Source: Silene conica
Taxonomy: Eukaryota; Streptophyta; Magnoliopsida; Caryophyllales; Caryophyllaceae
Length of the DNA: 64,000 nucleotides
Assembly: GCA_029255685.2 (NCBI GenBank)
Contig: CM055311.2
Span: 19,552,952 to 19,616,951 of the forward strand
Direction: 5' to 3'
In this document: piece after piece, positions 59,252 through 64,000 of the stretch
How the letters are laid out: each line of letters begins with the position of its first letter
Position numbering within the stretch: the stretch's first letter is position 1
The notes under the pieces: generated by a model
Databases searched by the model: none
What the model was told of the DNA's origin: nothing
What the model saw: only the letters and a program-made list of their open reading frames with translations
Translations under genes and position numbers: made by a program

Positions 59252-59743
59252 CTTACAAAGTTTATTTTGCAAAATTTGTTTAGGGTGTAAACATTTCTAC
59301 AAAAGTTATGTTTGACTTGTAATCAGATTATGAAATTAATGGTATTGTTTTATTTCAGTTTTAGTACAGTTTTACTTCAACTAAAAAAAGAATGACATTA
59401 ACTCTCTGGCCTAATTTGGCATCATCATCGAGTTATGTTAAATAGACGTGTCTCCTACACACACACTCAATGATACTGGTAGACACTACGTTCATAGAGT
59501 AAACAAACAAAACTCTCAAACAAACATAAGCTGTTTTCACTGAGCCCCCAAACAGAATGTGGACATTTATGTATGCAACTCTGATGAACATGAACACACA
59601 CCCAACCATTGGTAGATCATGTGGTGGCAATACTATTTAAAGTAAATGGCCAGACCCCTTAGCATGCTACTCCTACTAGACATTGCACTCAAACCAATTA
59701 GGTCATTCATCACTGAGCGTTATCTATTTCTTTATACCACCAG
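59252..59743. other. Spacer between mariner remnant and tandem array
   Basis: No inverted copy of the mariner left end, no gene and no other terminus is recognised. Confidence 0.45.
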
Positions 59744-62535
59744 CAATAAGTAAACAACATCAGACAACAATAGTAAGCAAACAAGAGCAGACAGGAATGA
59801 GTAAGTAAACAAAAACCTGCAAACCAGTGAGTACATACATGAATAAGTAAGTAAACAAAAGTATATGAAACATGTGAGGATTATGAGATAGTAGTAAGTA
59901 AGCAACGTCAGAGAACAGTAGTGAACAAAAAAGAGCAAACATGAACGATTAGGTAAACAAAAGGATGCAAACCAGTAAGTATATACATGATTGAGTAAGT
60001 AAACAAAAGTATATGAATCATGTGAGGATTGTGAGACAGTAGTATGTAAGCAACATCAGACAGCAATAGTGAACAAACAAGAGCAAACATGAATGAGTAA
60101 GTAAACAAAAGGATGCAAACCAGTAAGTATATACATGAATGATTAATAAACAAAAGTATATGAATCATGTGAGGATTGTGAGACAGTAGTATGTAAGCAA
60201 CATCAGACAACAATAGTGAACAAACAAGAGCAAACATGAATGAGTAAGTAAACAAAAGGATGCAAACCAGTAAGTATATACATGAATGAGTAATAAACAA
60301 AAGTATATGAATCATGTGAGGATTGTGAGACAGTAGTGAGTAAGCAACGTCAGACAGCAATAGTAAACAAACAAGAGCAAACATGAATGAGTAAGTAAAC
60401 AAAAGATGCAAACCAGTAAGTATATACATGAATGAGTAAGTAAACAAAAGTATATGAATCATGTGAGGATTGTGAGACAGTATCGAGTAAGCAACATCAG
60501 ACAGCAATAGTGAACAAACAAGAGCAAACATGAATGAGTAAGTAAACAAAAGGATGCAAATCAGTAAGTATACATATGAATGAGTAAGTAAACAAAAGTA
60601 TATGAATCATGTGAGGATTGTGAGACAGTAGTAAGTAAGCAACATCAGACAGCAATAGTGAATAAACAAGAGCAAACATGAATGATTAGGTAAACAAAGG
60701 GATACAAACTAGTGAGTACATAAATGAATGAGTAAGTAAACAAAAGTATATGAATCATGTGAGGATTGTGAGACAGTAGTAAGTAAGCAACATCAGACAA
60801 CAATAGTGAACAAACAAGAGCAAACATGAATGAGTAAGTAAACAAAAGGATGCAAACCAGTAAGTATATACATGAATGAGTAAGTAAACAAAAGTATATG
60901 AATCATGTGAGGATTGTGAGACAATAGTGAGTAAGCAACATCAGACAGCAAAAGTGAACAAACAAGAGCAAACATGAATGAGTAAGTAAACAAAAGGATG
61001 CAAACCAGTAAGTATATACATGAATGAGTAAGTAAACAAAAGTATATGAATCATGTGAGGATTGTGAGACAGTAGTGAGTAAGCAACGTCAGACAGCAAT
61101 AGTGAACAAACAAGAGCAAACATGAATGAGTAAGTAAACAAAAAGATGCAAACTAGTAAGTATATACATGAATGAATAAGTAAACAAAAGTATATGAGTC
61201 ATGTGAGGATTGTGAGACGGTATCGAGTAAGCAACATCAGACAGCAATAGTGAACAAACAAGAGCAAACATGAATGAGTAAGTAAACAAAAGGATGCAAA
61301 TCAGTAAGTATATACATGAATGAGTAAGTAAACAAAAGTATATGTATCATGTGAGGATTGTGAGACAGTAGTAAGTAAGCAACATCAGACAACAATAGTG
61401 ACCAAACAAGAGCAAACATGAATGATTAGGTAAACAAAAGGATGCAAACTAGTGAGTACATAAATGAATGAGTAACTAAACAAAAGTATATGAATCATGT
61501 GAGGATTGTGAGACAGTAGTATGTAAGCAACATCAGACAACAATAGTGAACAAACAAGAGCAAACATGAATGAGTAAGTAAACAAAAGGATGCAAACCAG
61601 TAAGTATATACATGAATAAGTAAGTAAACAAAAGTATATGAATCATGTGAGGATTGTGAGACAATAGTGAGTAAGCAACATCAGACAACAATAGTGAACA
61701 AACAAGAGCAAACATGAATGAGTAAGTAAACAAAAGGATGCAAACCAGTAAGTATATACATGAATGATTAAGTAAACAAAAGTATATGAATCATGTGAGG
61801 ATTGTGAGACAGTAGTAAGTAAGCAACATCAGACAGCAATAGTGAACAAACAAGAGCAAACATGAATGAGTAAGTAAACAAAAGGATGCAAACTAGTGAG
61901 TACATACATGAATGAGTAAGTAAAAAAAAGTATATGAATCATGTGAGGATTGTGAGACAGTAGTAAGTAAGCAACATCAGACAACAACAATGAACAAACA
62001 AGAGCAAACATGAATGATTAGGTAAACAAAAGGATGCAAACCAGTAAGTATATACATGATTGAGTAAGTAAACAAAAGTATATGAATCATGTGAGGATTG
62101 TGAGACAGTAGTGAGTAAGCAGTATCAGACAATAATAGTGAACAAACAAGAGCAAACATGAATGAGTAAGTAAACAAAATGATGCAAACCAGTAAGTATA
62201 TACATGAATGAGTAAGTAAACAAAAGTATATGAATCATGTGAGGATTGTGAGACAGTAGTAAGTAAGCAACATCAGACAACAATAGTGAACAAACAAGAG
62301 CAAACATGAATGAGTAAGTAAACAAAAGGATGCAAACCAGTGAGTATATACATGAATGAGTAACTAAACAAAAGTATATGAATCATGTGAGGATTGTGAG
62401 ATAGTAGTAAGTAAGCAACATCAGACAGCAGTAGTGAACAAACAAGAGCAAATATGAATGATTTGGTAAACAAAAGGATGCAAACCAGAGCACTAGTAAC
62501 GAAACAAGAGCAAACAAGAATGACTAAGTAAGCAA
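59744..62535. repeat. 148-bp tandem repeat array, about 18-19 copies
   Basis: Successive units restart every 148 bp, with landmarks such as AACATCAGACA and CATGTGAGGATTGTGAGAC. Each unit contains ACATGAATGAGTAAGTAAAC twice, 46 bp apart, so it grew from a shorter repeat. Copies differ by scattered substitutions and rare short indels; the outermost copies are most diverged. Minus-strand hydrophobic ORFs (60-66 aa, one of 213 aa) recur with the array, but 148 is not a multiple of three, so they are by-products. Confidence 0.95.
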
Positions 62536-62569
62536 TAACAAAGTTAAAACAATCTGAGTAAGAGATATG

Positions 62570-62960
62570 GAGTTTTCACCAACAGCAGCAGTAACATGCA
62601 ACATGGAAATCGAGTTTTCCCCAACACCAGCAGCAACAAAATGCAAAAAAAAAAACAAGCTAAAATTAGTTATTAGCACAAATAACAACAGTCTCAGTAT
62701 TTGTAATAGACGTTAATAATCCTGTTATAAAACTTACCAAGGCGACATGGAAATCGAGTTTTACCTAGCAGCAGCAACATGCAAAAAAAAAAACAATCCA
62801 AAATTAGTTATTAGCACATCATTTGTGACATGCAAAGTAACAACAACCTCATTAACTGTAATAAAACTCACCAAAACGAAATCATGATATTCCGAACACC
62901 AGCAACAACAACATCCAAAAAAAACAACCAAATGTAAATTATTAGCAACATGCAAAAAAA
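62570..62960. repeat. Three degenerate ~110-150-bp repeats
   Basis: Segments starting near 62578, 62738 and 62870 share ACATGGAAATCGAGTTTT, CAGCAGCAACA, an A-run and AAATTAGTTATTAGCAC in that order. They lie between the 148-bp array and the right-edge exon, in what would be intron 1 of that gene. Confidence 0.65.
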
Positions 62961-63007
62961 ATTACCAAGACAATATTCGTAAATAACTCAAAAAATCTGA
63001 TTATTAC

Positions 63008-63523
63008 CTCTTTATTTCTCCTTTTTTCCCTTGCAATATGTCTTTCTAAAAATGCAAGACGTCGCATCTCATACTCGGTTTGAGGAAATGGTGCTCTATT
63101 TTCAGCAAGATCTATATCATCATAAACCACCTTCCTCTTAGCCTCTGTCTCCATAAATCTAGCCACATACTGTCGGAACCTAACATCATTGGGTGATTCA
63201 GGCTTAGATCTTGGACAATCAGAAGCCATAACGTCAGACTCCCCAACATCATCAACCCTACGAATGTCAGATCCACCAACATCACCACGAACAACGTCAG
63301 ATCCACCAACATCACCATGTACAACGTTTTTTTCATCACCAACGACATCAAACTCCGTCTCTGGAACTTCAGTCCTGAAATCAAACGGATCCAAAGAGTC
63401 AGGGACAACCGTATTGGGATAAGATAAAACATAATCGTCATCGCTATCAGAATAATGTGAAGATCGCAAGAAAGAATTGGCAATAACACAATTTTTGGAA
63501 CAATTAGTGTGAGAATTATCCAT
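63008..63523 (-). CDS. First exon of an unrecognised gene (172 codons), acidic then Arg-rich
   Basis: The ATG at 63523 follows an AAACCCTAG-containing CT-rich leader, as in many plant genes. The product begins MDNSHTNCSKNC and is acidic and Ser-rich (SDSDDDY). It has a degenerate repeat of about 10 residues (VVHGDVGGSD, VVRGDVGGSD, IRRVDDVGESD) and ends in a charged helix-like stretch (YEMRRLAFLERHIAREKRRN). After codon GAG at 63008-63010 a GTAATA donor is the likely exon end; unspliced, the frame would stop at 62942-62944. I cannot name the family or find exon 2; it may lie beyond the 148-bp array or be lost. It could also belong to a transposon. Confidence 0.55.
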
Positions 63524-63648
63524 ACTGTGGTAAAAATAGGTTATGGTTGTAGTGTAGAAGAGATGGAGACGAAGGAGGATGAAGAGATGAAGACAGATCT
63601 AGGGTTTCAGAGGTAGATTTTTTGGAGAAAGAAAGAGAGAGAGAGAGA

Positions 63649-63680
<32 letters not shown>

Positions 63681-64000
63681 TATTCACAAATGAGAGGAAA
63701 TGAGAGAATGAGCGGGGTAGTAACTTCAATGTGTGGCTTTAGGGTTTCCTTAGAAGGATCTAGAATATGGGGAAGTATAAATGTGGGTAGTTGGGAGGTT
63801 GAAGATGGGTTATTGGGTTTGTTGGGTTATTGAGTTTGTTGGATTGAATAATTTGGAGGGAAAGATTAGGAGGATTGGGTTGGGTTAGTAGTATGATTTG
63901 GGTTAGTAGTATGGGTTAGAGTAGTTATTGATGTAGGATTAAGGTGGGGACACAATGACATTTTTCGTAAATATGTAATTGTTATTAGGATAGTAGGGTC
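63524..64000 (-). promoter_or_regulatory. Upstream region of the right-edge gene with (GA)n microsatellite
   Basis: On the minus strand this holds the putative 5' leader, including a CT microsatellite (about 63632-63680 as GA on the plus strand) and an AAACCCTAG word near 63600. CT-rich tracts are common in plant 5' leaders and core promoters. No clear TATA box was identified. Confidence 0.4.

Noticed and set aside
59732..62473. Series of minus-strand ORFs of 60-213 aa encoding hydrophobic repeats
   Set aside because: They recur with the 148-bp array; 148 is not divisible by three, so the frame rotates between units and the ORFs are a composition by-product.
59744..62535. CRISPR-like regular repeats
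   Set aside because: The whole 148-bp unit is conserved with no unique spacers, and the sequence is a plant nuclear genome.

Overview
The window is plant nuclear DNA from a repeat-rich intergenic region, made almost entirely of nested transposable elements. The evidence is a Tekay/Del-type Ty3 chromovirus, copia-style elements primed by initiator tRNA-Met, CACTA, hAT, Mutator, PIF/Harbinger, Stowaway and mariner elements, Helitrons, a tRNA-derived SINE, and AT-rich GT-AG introns. A eudicot fits best; I cannot name the species. I see no complete host gene. The best candidate for a non-transposon gene is a first exon at the right edge on the minus strand (63523 down to 63008).

Layout. (1) 1-19358: 3' part of a Ty3/gypsy element (protease, RT, RNase H, integrase and chromodomain, broken by a stop and a frameshift). 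It is split by a gag-only copia-type element (E1, 3337-11570, TSD GAGGC), and its long 3' LTR is split by a CACTA element (14023-19335, TSD ATT). (2) 19359-21740: a poly(A)-tailed retro-remnant, a Helitron end and a SINE head. (3) 21761-24545: a hAT-like element holding a Helitron that holds a SINE. (4) 24915-27269: Stowaway MITEs and a Helitron end. (5) 27270-43443: a second gag-only element (E2) interrupted inside its zinc knuckle by a third (E3, 31804-40075, TSD GGGGC), with a scrambled 3' end. (6) 44075-52874: MITE-class elements, including two back-to-back TAA-flanked ones, a foldback, a MULE with 9-bp TSD, a Helitron, and a hAT holding a TRIM whose two LTRs look identical. (7) 53207-59251: a mariner transposase pseudogene split by a CACTA (53985-58205, TSD TGG) that carries captured exons of a plastidic-glucose-transporter-like gene. 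(8) 59744-62535: a 148-bp tandem array, then the right-edge exon.

Most notable. The Ty3 LTR carries nine hairpins sharing an invariant CAGTTAA loop while their stems differ and still pair, next to a second ~41-bp hairpin family. The three gag-only elements share a putative short AT-rich intron (91-93 nt) near the gag 3' end; removing it gives a matching (N/K)DKGKEKEA-type C-terminus in every copy. The two CACTA elements end a Ulp1-like reading frame with 84-nt exons of the same length. No gene here forms a pathway; what the coding pieces have in common is transposition.
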